NCBI GenBank assembly: GCA_016841005.1
Contig: JAEORG010000291.1
Span: forward strand, 1-9,913
Direction of reading: 5' to 3'
DNA from: Candidatus Thorarchaeota archaeon
Lineage (GTDB): Archaea > Asgardarchaeota > Thorarchaeia > Thorarchaeales > Thorarchaeaceae
DNA length: 9,913 nt
Part shown: positions 1-6,370 of the stretch, one piece after another
How positions within the stretch are numbered: the first letter of the stretch is position 1
Layout of the letters: each line of letters opens with the position of its first letter
Program-made: the position numbers and the translations under genes
The notes under the pieces: model-generated
Seen by the model: the letters and a program-made list of their open reading frames with translations, nothing else
The model's database searches: none
Told to the model about the DNA's origin: nothing

Positions 1-2
1 CA

Positions 3-332
3 GACAGTCATCTAAATGGACATAAGACAGAGAGATTGGCAAGTAACTCACATTTCAGATTTGATGGAATTGAGGGCGAGTCCATTCTCTTATCGTTCAA
101 AGACAAAAACATAGCAATTTCCACTGGTTCAGCCTGTACATCAAAGACATTAGAACCATCGCATACACTCATAGCAACAGGTTTGCTCCACGAGGAGGCA
201 CATGGTTCACTCCAGATAACGACAGGACGTTTCAACACAAATGATGATATTCAGGCGGTAATTGATGAAGTACCAGCAATAGTTGAACGGCTTCGAGGAT
301 TATCACCACTCTATTCGCCCAAGGGGGTATGA
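3..332 (+). CDS. iscS: Cysteine desulfurase, IscS/NifS type (C-terminal part, 5' end outside window)
   Basis: PLP-dependent enzymes of this family remove sulfur from L-cysteine and pass it as a persulfide to an Fe-S scaffold. The 109 residues visible are the C-terminal small domain. They contain the mobile catalytic loop STGSACTSKTLEPS, with the persulfide-forming cysteine at codon 135-137, and the conserved TTGRFNT segment whose arginine normally binds the substrate carboxylate. The end (RLRGLSPLY) matches the usual IscS ending. The long loop with SACTS plus LEPS fits the IscS/NifS group rather than SufS. The frame is open from position 3 with no need for a start, so the gene begins upstream of the window. 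A TTG at 36 lies in the middle of conserved sequence and is not the start. The stop TGA (330-332) overlaps the ATG of the scaffold gene (329-331), which implies one transcript and coupled translation. Identity is secure; the symbol is by family, since nifS would be an equally fair name. Confidence 0.93.
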   Translation, partial: DSHLNGHKTERLASNSHFRFDGIEGESILLSFKDKNIAISTGSACTSKTLEPSHTLIATGLLHEEAHGSLQITTGRFNTNDDIQAVIDEVPAIVERLRGLSPLYSPKGV

Positions 333-1123
333 AATTGAAATCGACGAAATATTCAGAAAAAGTGCTAGACCACTTTAGGAATCCGCGTAACGTAGGAACG
401 CTTGACACTGATGATCCAGATGTTGCATATGGTAAAGTAGGAAATCCTACATGTGGAGACATCATGGAGATGTTCATCAGAATAGAAGATGACAAAATCA
501 CAGATGCAAAATTCCGGACCTTCGGATGTGGCTCTGCGATAGCTACTACGAGCATGACAACAGAGATGGTAGTCGGAATGAGTCTTGATGATGCGATGAA
601 GCTAACAAGACAAGATGTTGCAGAAGAGTTAGATGGACTCCCTCCAATCAAAATGCATTGTTCCAACCTTGCTGCGGATGCACTACATGAAGCGATTAAG
701 AATTACAGAAAGGGTCGTGGAGAACATGTTGAGGATGAGGCAGAATCCTCAGGAGATCAACCATCCTGCGTGATTGGGCAAGAAGAGTTTCTAGATAAAG
801 GGGTATATCTGTCCGTGATGAACACAGAAGATTTTCGAGACAAACGAACGCTTGTGTTACATACAGGTGATGAATCGGTTGATGCCGCTCTAGAATTAAC
901 TGATGTAACAGATCGAGTCATTCTCCTCACACCTGAAAAGGAGATCGTTACAACTGACGAGCTAGCCGCAGAATTAGAAACGTCTTCAGTAAAGATACTC
1001 TCTGAATCAAGGCTTCTTGAGATCAAAGGGGAGGATGATGAGGTTGAGCAAGTAAGAATCCTCAATCTCGATGAAGACGAAGAATATAATCTCTTTGTAG
1101 ATGCAGTACTGATTATTGAATAG
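329..1123 (+). CDS. iscU: IscU-type Fe-S cluster scaffold fused to a degenerate thioredoxin-reductase-like domain
   Basis: Residues 1-130 are a full IscU/NifU-N scaffold on which nascent [2Fe-2S] clusters are built. The three ligand cysteines are present as NPTCGD (C42), FGCGSAIA (C67) and KMHCSNLA (C111). The conserved aspartate is D44, and LPPIK (104-108) resembles the LPPVK site recognised by the HscA chaperone. Normal IscU ends near here. This protein runs on to 264 residues through an acidic linker (132-145). Residues about 146-264 then align by eye with the NADPH domain of thioredoxin reductase: EEFLDKGV precedes the place of the CxxC, LHTGDESVDAALEL replaces IGGGDSAVEEALYL, and VDAVLIIE replaces VDGVFIAIG. 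The CxxC position reads LSVM, two of the three nucleotide-binding glycines are lost, and the HRR NADPH motif is absent, so redox catalysis is unlikely. The ATG overlaps the stop of the desulfurase gene, and a G-run (323-327) sits too close to be an ideal ribosome site, so reinitiation is likely. The scaffold assignment is firm; the role of the second domain is unknown. Confidence 0.9.
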   Translation: MKLKSTKYSEKVLDHFRNPRNVGTLDTDDPDVAYGKVGNPTCGDIMEMFIRIEDDKITDAKFRTFGCGSAIATTSMTTEMVVGMSLDDAMKLTRQDVAEELDGLPPIKMHCSNLAADALHEAIKNYRKGRGEHVEDEAESSGDQPSCVIGQEEFLDKGVYLSVMNTEDFRDKRTLVLHTGDESVDAALELTDVTDRVILLTPEKEIVTTDELAAELETSSVKILSESRLLEIKGEDDEVEQVRILNLDEDEEYNLFVDAVLIIE

Positions 1124-1130
1124 TACTAAC

Positions 1131-1168
1131 GGTGTCGCGTAGGTCCCTTAAGGGGACCTCTGTTCACC
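1131..1168 (+). terminator. Hairpin after the iscU-like gene, possible terminator or processing site
   Basis: AGGTCCC (1141-1147) pairs perfectly with GGGACCT (1153-1159) around a 5-base loop. An outer GGTG (1131-1134) can pair with CACC (1165-1168) across an uneven internal loop. It begins 7 bases after the stop of the scaffold gene. No T-run follows immediately, and a short CCTTTTA comes only near 1178. Archaeal termination relies mostly on T-rich tracts, so a stabilising 3' end or a processing signal is as likely as a true terminator. The remainder of the spacer up to 1300 shows no gene that I can support. Confidence 0.35.
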
Positions 1169-1300
1169 TGATTGAAATTCCTTTTACATATAGATTTGAG
1201 TCTACACCCAGAATCTTTGCTGCCAATCGCCAGGTGTAAGTTGTCGAAGCTCTTGGGTTTCTAGTGATTACTGATAGGAGCGTGTACTGTTACCCGACGG

Positions 1301-1310
1301 ATATTAATAA
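1301..1310 (+). promoter_or_regulatory. TATA-like box upstream of the GNAT gene
   Basis: ATATTAATAA lies in the spacer before the acetyltransferase. With the usual archaeal distance of about 25 bases, transcription would begin around 1330. That leaves a leader of roughly 20 bases containing the GGTGG ribosome site at 1340-1344. It is assigned from sequence resemblance and spacing only. Confidence 0.35.
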
Positions 1311-1339
1311 GCCAAAAACTGAATAACTTGATTCTAAAT

Positions 1340-1344
1340 GGTGG
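1340..1344 (+). promoter_or_regulatory. Weak ribosome binding site that favours the ATG at 1349
   Basis: GGTGG lies 4 bases before the ATG at 1349 and can pair partly with the anti-Shine-Dalgarno end of 16S rRNA (GGTG of GGAGGTG). It supports ATG 1349 over the in-frame TTG at 1328. That TTG would add seven residues (start codon plus ILNGGI) that are not typical of a GNAT N-terminus. Confidence 0.35.
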
Positions 1345-1348
1345 AATC

Positions 1349-1813
1349 ATGGTGTATATCAGACGCGCAGAAGATTCGGATTTTGATTTACTTGTTGAAC
1401 TTTATATCAATGAAGTTGAACCAAACAGTTACGATGCCAAAAAATTTGCCAACGATTTACTGAATAAAATGAAGACCATCTTAGCGTTTATCGATCAGAA
1501 AATATGTGGCACAATATCGTGGGATGTAAGAGGAGGGCTCAATGATGGGGTTGGAGAAATTACTGCCTTGGGGGTCAATAAAGCTCATCGAAGACAGGGT
1601 ATTGCACGATTATTGATTGATGAAGTCATTAAGGATGCTAATCATGTGTTTGGTACGAATAATGGAAAATTACGAGTTCTTTACCTTTTCATGGAGGGTA
1701 GTAATGAACCAGCGAGGTTTTTTTACAATAGTCTTGGATTCAATGAGGTCGCTTCAATCCCATCCTTTTACCCAAATGACAGTGCATCGATATTCATTCG
1801 TTACTTCTTATAA
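1349..1813 (+). CDS. GNAT-family N-acetyltransferase
   Basis: This 154-residue protein has the length and layout of a single-domain GNAT enzyme, which transfers an acetyl group from acetyl-CoA to an amine. The first strand and helix read MVYIRRAEDSDFDLLVEL. Motif A is EITALGVNKAHRRQGIARLL (about 70-89), with the RRQGIA pyrophosphate-binding loop at 81-86. Motif B is the helix PARFFYNSLGF (121-131), ending in the typical YxxLGF. The substrate cannot be read from the sequence; amino acid, polyamine, antibiotic or protein N-termini all remain possible. I chose ATG 1349 because the family usually begins with this strand and a GGTGG site precedes it. It lies 39 bases upstream of the nuclease-like gene, on the same strand, and may share transcripts with it, but no functional link is visible. 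Confidence 0.85.
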   Translation: MVYIRRAEDSDFDLLVELYINEVEPNSYDAKKFANDLLNKMKTILAFIDQKICGTISWDVRGGLNDGVGEITALGVNKAHRRQGIARLLIDEVIKDANHVFGTNNGKLRVLYLFMEGSNEPARFFYNSLGFNEVASIPSFYPNDSASIFIRYFL

Positions 1814-1824
1814 TTGGAAAGCCT

Positions 1825-1832
1825 GATATTAT
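1825..1832 (+). promoter_or_regulatory. Weak TATA-like element before the nuclease-like gene
   Basis: GATATTAT is centred about 25 bases before the ATG at 1853, and no Shine-Dalgarno sequence lies in between. That spacing would suit a leaderless transcript starting at the ATG. An alternative AT-rich run, TTATAATT (1808-1815), overlaps the end of the acetyltransferase gene. Confidence 0.25.
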
Positions 1833-1852
1833 CCTGAAGACAAACTCAACCT

Positions 1853-2557
1853 ATGACCTCTGAGCAATCAAACGGAATAGGTACCCTTGCTGAGAGGTCA
1901 TTGCATCAATCCCTTAAAGAGCAATACTCTCAACCGGGAGATCAAATAGAAACCAATATTGATGGATACGTTATTGATATTGTTAGAGATGATTTACTAA
2001 TTGAGATTCAAACACGTAATTTCGGAGCGATAAAGAATAAACTATTTGACCTTATTCGATCTCATCATATTCGTGTTGTGTACCCAATTCCTCTTGTTAG
2101 ATGGGTTGTTCGAGAAACGATTGAGGGTGAGGAGATCAGTCGGAGAAAATCTCCGAAACAAAGAGATATCCTCAATATCTTTGAGGAGCTTGTCAGTATT
2201 CCGACATTAATCAATCATTCAAACTTTGAAATTGAAGTCCTAGAAATATTTGATGAACAAATCTTACAAAACGATGGTAAGGGGAGTTGGAAGCGTAGAG
2301 GGTGGAGTGTTGTTGACCGAAGACTCATTGAAATTGTGAATAAGCATCTGTTTAGAGAGGCAAATGATTTTGTAAAATTATTACCTCCAGACCTTGAAAC
2401 GCCTTTCACAAATTCTGATTTATCTTCTGCTCTTGGAGGAAAGCTTAGAGTTGCTCAGAAAATCACTTATTGTTTACGTAAGATGGGCGTTCTCAAAGTT
2501 AAAGGGAAACGTGGGAATGCTAATCTCCATATATTTGACCAAAACCTTCTCCAGTGA
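1853..2557 (+). CDS. Putative PD-(D/E)xK-fold nuclease with C-terminal winged-helix-like segment
   Basis: I do not recognise a named gene. The first 70 residues of this 234-residue protein have the layout of a restriction-endonuclease-like fold. There is a helix with an acidic residue (IGTLAERSLHQSLK, E14), then a strand with an aspartate (GYVIDIV, D42), then DLLIEIQTR with E51-x-Q53 in place of the usual ExK, then a helix. This is the arrangement seen in YraN and Holliday-junction-resolvase-like proteins. The middle contains basic, conserved-looking blocks: SRRKSPKQ (96-103), then WKRRGW and RRLIEIV (146-162). Residues about 184-230 (TNSDLSSALGG, CLRKMGVLKVKGKRGN) resemble a winged helix. 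Similar solo proteins of unknown function occur in bacteria as far as I recall, which I cannot confirm here. A DNA methyltransferase follows 32 bases downstream, which makes a restriction or DNA-repair role plausible. There is no membrane segment, signal peptide or cysteine cluster. Nuclease activity is inferred, not shown. Confidence 0.6.
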   Translation: MTSEQSNGIGTLAERSLHQSLKEQYSQPGDQIETNIDGYVIDIVRDDLLIEIQTRNFGAIKNKLFDLIRSHHIRVVYPIPLVRWVVRETIEGEEISRRKSPKQRDILNIFEELVSIPTLINHSNFEIEVLEIFDEQILQNDGKGSWKRRGWSVVDRRLIEIVNKHLFREANDFVKLLPPDLETPFTNSDLSSALGGKLRVAQKITYCLRKMGVLKVKGKRGNANLHIFDQNLLQ

Positions 2558-2560
2558 GTC

Positions 2561-2567
2561 TTATATG
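2561..2567 (+). promoter_or_regulatory. TATA-like box for the methyltransferase gene
   Basis: TTATATG is centred 26 bases before the GTG at 2590. No Shine-Dalgarno sequence lies between, and an in-frame TGA at 2581-2583 rules out any start upstream of 2584. The geometry fits an archaeal promoter giving a leaderless mRNA that begins at or next to the GTG. It suggests the methyltransferase can be transcribed separately from the nuclease-like gene before it. Confidence 0.45.
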
Positions 2568-2589
2568 CATCTATCGTTGATGAATTCGC

Positions 2590-3501
2590 GTGACCCCCAA
2601 GGCAACAAAAAAAATCAAGCGAAAGAAACGCTATATACCACATGAAGCGGCAGCTCGTTTCAAACCAACTGAGGACTGGTCAAAGGAACAAGCTCTTGAG
2701 TTGTTCAAACAAGCTACCTTCCCATTTTCAGTAGATGTGGTTCATTATGAGGATTGCATAAATGGGATGCGAAGCATGCCCAGTGAATCAGTTGACGTTA
2801 TCGTTGCAGATCCTCCATTCGGTATATCTTTCAGTGGTAAAGAGGCGGTTTACAATAGAGACGAGAGTTTCGTCGTAGACGGCTATCATGAAATCGATGG
2901 TGAGTATGAATCTTTTACCTTGAAGTGGATATCTGAAATTCCAAGAGTTCTCAAAAAAACAGGATCTGCGTGGATCTTTAGTGGATGGACCAACTTAAGA
3001 CCAGTGCTATCCGCGATAGAAGACACTGAATTGACATTAGTCAATCACATCATCTGGAAGTATCAATTCGGGGTATTTACAAAGAAGAAATTCGTGTCAA
3101 GCCATTATCATCTATTATTCTTGGTAAAGGATCCGAAGAGGTATTATTTCAACAAGATAGAACATTATCCACTAGATGTCTGGGAAATCAATAGAACTTA
3201 TAAAAAAGGAGAAAGGAAGAACGGAACAAAGCTTCCAAATGAACTAGTTATGCGTTGTATAGATTTCTCTTCAAAACCAGGAAGTTTGATACTTGACCCT
3301 TTTATGGGAAACGCAACGACTGCTATTGCTTGTAAGGGATCTTATCGGCATTACATTGGCTTTGAGATAAATCAAGCCTTGAGAGAAATTATAGATCACA
3401 ATCTTTCGCTTGTTAATCTTGGAGAATTATTCACACCATACAACGAACGAAAGGATGAACTAGTGGAAAAGGCAAAGGCGAAGTTCAAATCTACATCATA
3501 G
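2590..3501 (+). CDS. Beta-class DNA amino-methyltransferase (N6-adenine or N4-cytosine)
   Basis: Enzymes of this class transfer a methyl group from S-adenosylmethionine to an exocyclic amine of adenine or cytosine in a specific DNA site. The catalytic motif IV, VADPPFG, lies near the N-terminus (residues 72-78). The SAM-binding motif I, LDPFMGNATTAIA (235-247), lies near the C-terminus, followed by motif II-like YIGFEIN. That order defines the beta class. LPNELVMRCIDFSSKPGSL before motif I is also typical. DPPF rather than SPPY leans towards N6-adenine, but it is not decisive. The 303 residues match a full stand-alone enzyme with only a modest target-recognition region (about 80-215). The N-terminus is lysine- and arginine-rich (KKIKRKKR). 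The normal GxG of motif I reads GNA. The start is GTG 2590, the only good start after the in-frame stop at 2581. The upstream neighbour is a nuclease-like gene, so this could be the modification half of a restriction-modification pair, or a solitary methyltransferase. Confidence 0.9.
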   Translation: MTPKATKKIKRKKRYIPHEAAARFKPTEDWSKEQALELFKQATFPFSVDVVHYEDCINGMRSMPSESVDVIVADPPFGISFSGKEAVYNRDESFVVDGYHEIDGEYESFTLKWISEIPRVLKKTGSAWIFSGWTNLRPVLSAIEDTELTLVNHIIWKYQFGVFTKKKFVSSHYHLLFLVKDPKRYYFNKIEHYPLDVWEINRTYKKGERKNGTKLPNELVMRCIDFSSKPGSLILDPFMGNATTAIACKGSYRHYIGFEINQALREIIDHNLSLVNLGELFTPYNERKDELVEKAKAKFKSTS

Positions 3502-3510
3502 AATCCAGCA

Positions 3511-3530
3511 TAAATCCTTTAATCGATTTA
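3511..3530 (+). repeat. Short AT-rich inverted repeat before the permease promoter
   Basis: TAAATC (3511-3516) and GATTTA (3525-3530) form a 6-base inverted repeat with an 8-base spacer, 14 bases upstream of the TATA-like box at 3544. It could be an operator half-site pair for a transcription factor, for instance the Lrp-like protein encoded at the right edge. In sequence this AT-rich, chance is a serious alternative. Confidence 0.2.
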
Positions 3531-3543
3531 CTTTGAGAAGCAA

Positions 3544-3551
3544 TTTTATTA
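3544..3551 (+). promoter_or_regulatory. TATA-like box for the permease operon
   Basis: TTTTATTA is centred about 27 bases before the GTG at 3575. A purine-rich GAGAAGCAA directly upstream could serve as a BRE. No Shine-Dalgarno sequence lies between it and the GTG, again matching a leaderless transcript. It would drive both permease genes, since the second has no separate promoter space. Confidence 0.45.
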
Positions 3552-3574
3552 GTCACCCATAAGAGCTTCAGCTT

Positions 3575-6370
3575 GTGAGTCAATCTAATCGAAGGAGAAA
3601 GAGTATTACAATATTTTGTCTTGTCTTAGCTAATTCCATATTTACTGGACTTCTCATCTATATTGACTCGTATTCTGTTTCTATCTGGGATTACGAAACA
3701 TCTGTTGGACCAGCAAGTATCGTTCTGACAAGTACTCAAGAGATACCTGATGCTTCAACGATTAAGACCATCGAAGGGGTTTCCAAAGCTGCTAATTTCA
3801 AACGCGCCTGGGCGAATATCTTTGCACAACCTCCAGAGTATAATAATACCAACTTACAAGCCTCTGATTCAATCAAGAAGTCTGCATTAACACTTCCAGC
3901 ACCTGAACCTTCATTGAACTTGTCTGTAAGGGTTGCAACCTTTGAACAAGACATGCTAGATCAATTTCCAACCATATTCAATTTGACGGACGGAAGATGG
4001 CCAGAAGCCCCCAACGAGGTTGCATTCTCCGCTTGGCTAATGGATTACTATCTCATAGATGTAGGAGCAGTTGTGAAATATAGGAATACAGAAGAATGGA
4101 TTTATCATTATCTGGTTGTCGTTGGTGCATATAGTCGACCTGAAATTGATAATAGAAACCAATGGTATTACTACATTGGAGATATGGTAGCATTACCAGA
4201 AATGTTAGGTCAGCTCGATGTGTTTTATTATTCTTATATCGACGTTAATCGAGTACCTGTAACACCATTTACTGCATCATCATCCCTCAGCCAAGTTGCC
4301 CAAGTTGAAGAGCGAATCAGAAACCTAGATCCTAGCTATTCGACAAATCATATGACAAGTTTTGGTCTTGATAATGTTCTTGCAAAAGGCATTCAGAGAT
4401 ACATAGATTGGCTGGCGATAGCAAGGGTCGATTATATTGTTAAGGCACAAATGTCACTCTTCATTGCTGTAATTCTTACAACACTTACAATTAGATTCAA
4501 TATTTCTGGTCAAGAAGAGAAGAAGAAACTGCTATTTGCTAGAGGCGCTTCTCATCGTCAAGTAGAGTTTGCCATATATCGAGAGATTATCTCATTATCA
4601 CTCATATCATTCATAGTCGCAGTTGGCACGGGAGTGTTAGTCAGTAGAATAGGCTTGTCTGCAATTGATTTCTTTGGATTCCAATTGTATGAGATATTCA
4701 CTCAACCGACCTTAATCACAATTGACTCATTTGTTTACATGGCTATTTTCATCCTTCTTCTTCCAACTTTCATCACGTTTCTAATGCAGACCAGTATAAT
4801 TGAGAAAAGAATAGAAGAATCGGAGAACCGAAAAATTGGGATGCTCATTACAGGAATAAGAAGAATTAGATGGGATGCAGTAATTGTTATTCTTTCATTG
4901 ACTATGATTATTGGTACATGGGAAACTGGGACTGATATGAACTCTCTACCTCTGTTATCAATTACAGTTTATTCACTACCTCTATTCCTAGCAATCGGTG
5001 TTGCAAGTCTACTATCAAAAGGAATGAGATACAGTTCAGAGGGATTCGCTAGAGGTTTTAGAAAAGTCAGCAAAATCGTTGCCACAATAGGTGGTAGAAG
5101 AATTGGAAAAAATGCTAAATCCGTTGGACCAACAATCTTTCTGATTGCTCTAGCGTTAAGTCTAACATGGAATAGTGCAACTGTAGCATCTACATTACCT
5201 TATACAGCGTTAAATCATGCTAGGTTCGCAATAGGTGGGGATATATCTGTTCGTCTTGATCCGAGAGAGAGAGGGCATTGGACTGAATTGATGACAAATG
5301 TTTCTCACAGCACAGAGGTGGCTGCAGTTTCTTTTGTTGGAATACATGGATTATCACTTTCATCTGAAATACAAGATACTACACAATTTGTTGCAATAGA
5401 CCCTGAAGAATACAGGCAGGTGGCATATGATGAATTTGGGCAAAAGCTTGAGGTCTCTTCATTGGGAACCACACTGAATCAATTGGCTGAGAGCCCATCT
5501 GGAGTAATCATAACATCAGACATAGCAGAATCTTATGAATTAGTGGAGGGGGACTCTCTAAGAGCTTTCAAGGGAAATGGTAGCTCTATTGTAACCATTG
5601 TGTTCAGTATAATAGGAATCGTAGATGCTCTGCCAGACACAATGGTAACTGATACTGGATATCATCCTCCTCAAACACAAGGGCCTATAATCCATGTTGG
5701 TGAAGACAAAGTCTGGATGAACAGAGATTATGCAGATGAGATAATTGGAGAGAATGAAGAAGATAGCATGTTCTTATGTACAAGGTTGAAAGATGGAAGT
5801 GACGGAGGGAGTGTTCTGACAACAATCCTTGACAGTTATGGCGATGTAATTCTCGGATATTCATCAGCTAATCAATACTCAGATGAATATATCAGAACAA
5901 AACAGTATAAATCTGACAGATCGTTAGATACTCTGAAGTCTATACTTGTTCTATCAGTAATTCCTTGTGCTTTAGTGCTCTACATATCTAGCAATCTAGA
6001 TGAAAGGAAAGATGAAGAAATATTGTTGAGAGTATTAGGATCTGATATGCACACCATCAATTCTGGTCGTCAGATTGAGATTCTCTCGTTGATTGGTCAT
6101 ACAGGATTATTGCTGATTTTATGTGCCCCTATTTTATTACAAAATACGCTATTCATTTTGATAAACACTAGCTCTATAGCACTAACATCATACCCCCAAC
6201 CTCTACTCCCTGTCATACCTTGGATTACTATTGTGATGCTCTTGCTTTTACTTGTAATATTCTCAAGCTTACTAATGATAGGTTCAGCGAGAATTGATCA
6301 CACAGGGAACCTAGTAGAAGATAAGAATGGCATATGGGAAGAAACGAGCAGTATGAGGGAGGAGATGTGA
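3575..6370 (+). CDS. ABC transporter permease, two FtsX-like domains (MacB/LolC/FtsX superfamily), first of a pair
   Basis: Members of this superfamily are membrane subunits of ABC systems that use ATP hydrolysis in the cytosol to move or pull on substrates outside the membrane. The 931-residue protein has about ten predicted membrane helices, near 10-32, 287-308, 336-362, 384-406, 432-448, 458-481, 517-535, 786-806, 836-864 and 876-903. Two large extracytoplasmic domains lie at about 33-286 and 536-785. The first contains the MacB periplasmic-core-like stretch LTDGRWPEAPNEVAFS (137-152). Both FtsX halves have the cytoplasmic coupling region after a helix: EEKKKLLFARGASHRQ (314-329) and DERKDEEILLRVLGSDMH (809-826). 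The start is GTG 3575, placed by a TATA-like box 26 bases upstream; the first helix follows a basic NRRRK stretch as expected. It ends at TGA 6368-6370, immediately followed in the same frame by the second permease, with which it probably dimerises. No ATPase gene is present in the window. The substrate is unknown. Confidence 0.85.
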   Translation: MSQSNRRRKSITIFCLVLANSIFTGLLIYIDSYSVSIWDYETSVGPASIVLTSTQEIPDASTIKTIEGVSKAANFKRAWANIFAQPPEYNNTNLQASDSIKKSALTLPAPEPSLNLSVRVATFEQDMLDQFPTIFNLTDGRWPEAPNEVAFSAWLMDYYLIDVGAVVKYRNTEEWIYHYLVVVGAYSRPEIDNRNQWYYYIGDMVALPEMLGQLDVFYYSYIDVNRVPVTPFTASSSLSQVAQVEERIRNLDPSYSTNHMTSFGLDNVLAKGIQRYIDWLAIARVDYIVKAQMSLFIAVILTTLTIRFNISGQEEKKKLLFARGASHRQVEFAIYREIISLSLISFIVAVGTGVLVSRIGLSAIDFFGFQLYEIFTQPTLITIDSFVYMAIFILLLPTFITFLMQTSIIEKRIEESENRKIGMLITGIRRIRWDAVIVILSLTMIIGTWETGTDMNSLPLLSITVYSLPLFLAIGVASLLSKGMRYSSEGFARGFRKVSKIVATIGGRRIGKNAKSVGPTIFLIALALSLTWNSATVASTLPYTALNHARFAIGGDISVRLDPRERGHWTELMTNVSHSTEVAAVSFVGIHGLSLSSEIQDTTQFVAIDPEEYRQVAYDEFGQKLEVSSLGTTLNQLAESPSGVIITSDIAESYELVEGDSLRAFKGNGSSIVTIVFSIIGIVDALPDTMVTDTGYHPPQTQGPIIHVGEDKVWMNRDYADEIIGENEEDSMFLCTRLKDGSDGGSVLTTILDSYGDVILGYSSANQYSDEYIRTKQYKSDRSLDTLKSILVLSVIPCALVLYISSNLDERKDEEILLRVLGSDMHTINSGRQIEILSLIGHTGLLLILCAPILLQNTLFILINTSSIALTSYPQPLLPVIPWITIVMLLLLLVIFSSLLMIGSARIDHTGNLVEDKNGIWEETSSMREEM
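6357..6364 (+). promoter_or_regulatory. Strong Shine-Dalgarno sequence for the second permease, inside the end of the first
   Basis: GGGAGGAG lies within the last codons of the first permease. Eight bases separate GGGAGG from the GTG at 6371, an ideal spacing. This argues that the downstream protein is made by its own initiation at GTG 6371 rather than by reading through the TGA at 6368. It contrasts with the first gene, which lacks any such site: leaderless for the first cistron and Shine-Dalgarno for the internal one is a common archaeal pattern. Confidence 0.7.

Noticed and set aside
232..666. Long minus-strand open frame opposite the scaffold gene
   Set aside because: It lies antisense to the IscU domain, whose plus-strand translation has every conserved residue. 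Its own translation shows no recognisable domain.
1203..1238. Inverted repeat TACACC / GGTGTA in the spacer, considered as part of a tRNA or structured RNA
   Set aside because: The stem is 6 bases with a 24-base loop and no T-loop, anticodon-arm or acceptor pattern. Nothing supports a tRNA or a known RNA.
1202..1267. Minus-strand open stretch ending LTPGDWQQRFWV then TAG, possible remnant of a gene tail
   Set aside because: It has only 21 codons, with a stop just upstream in frame and no recognisable continuation in the other frames. It reads like a protein end, but I cannot tie it to a family, and chance is enough to explain it.
1328..1348. Upstream TTG as start of the acetyltransferase
   Set aside because: It would add seven residues not typical of GNAT proteins, while the ATG at 1349 has a GGTGG site and begins the usual first strand.
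2394..2645. Plus-strand open frame bridging the nuclease-like and methyltransferase genes
   Set aside because: It overlaps the ends of two well-supported genes in another frame, and its product is low in recognisable features. It is a shadow frame.
6368..6370. In-frame TGA between the two permeases as a selenocysteine or readthrough codon
   Set aside because: A GTG follows at once, a strong Shine-Dalgarno is correctly placed, and the following residues form a normal permease N-terminus with its own first membrane helix. Two separate proteins explain everything.
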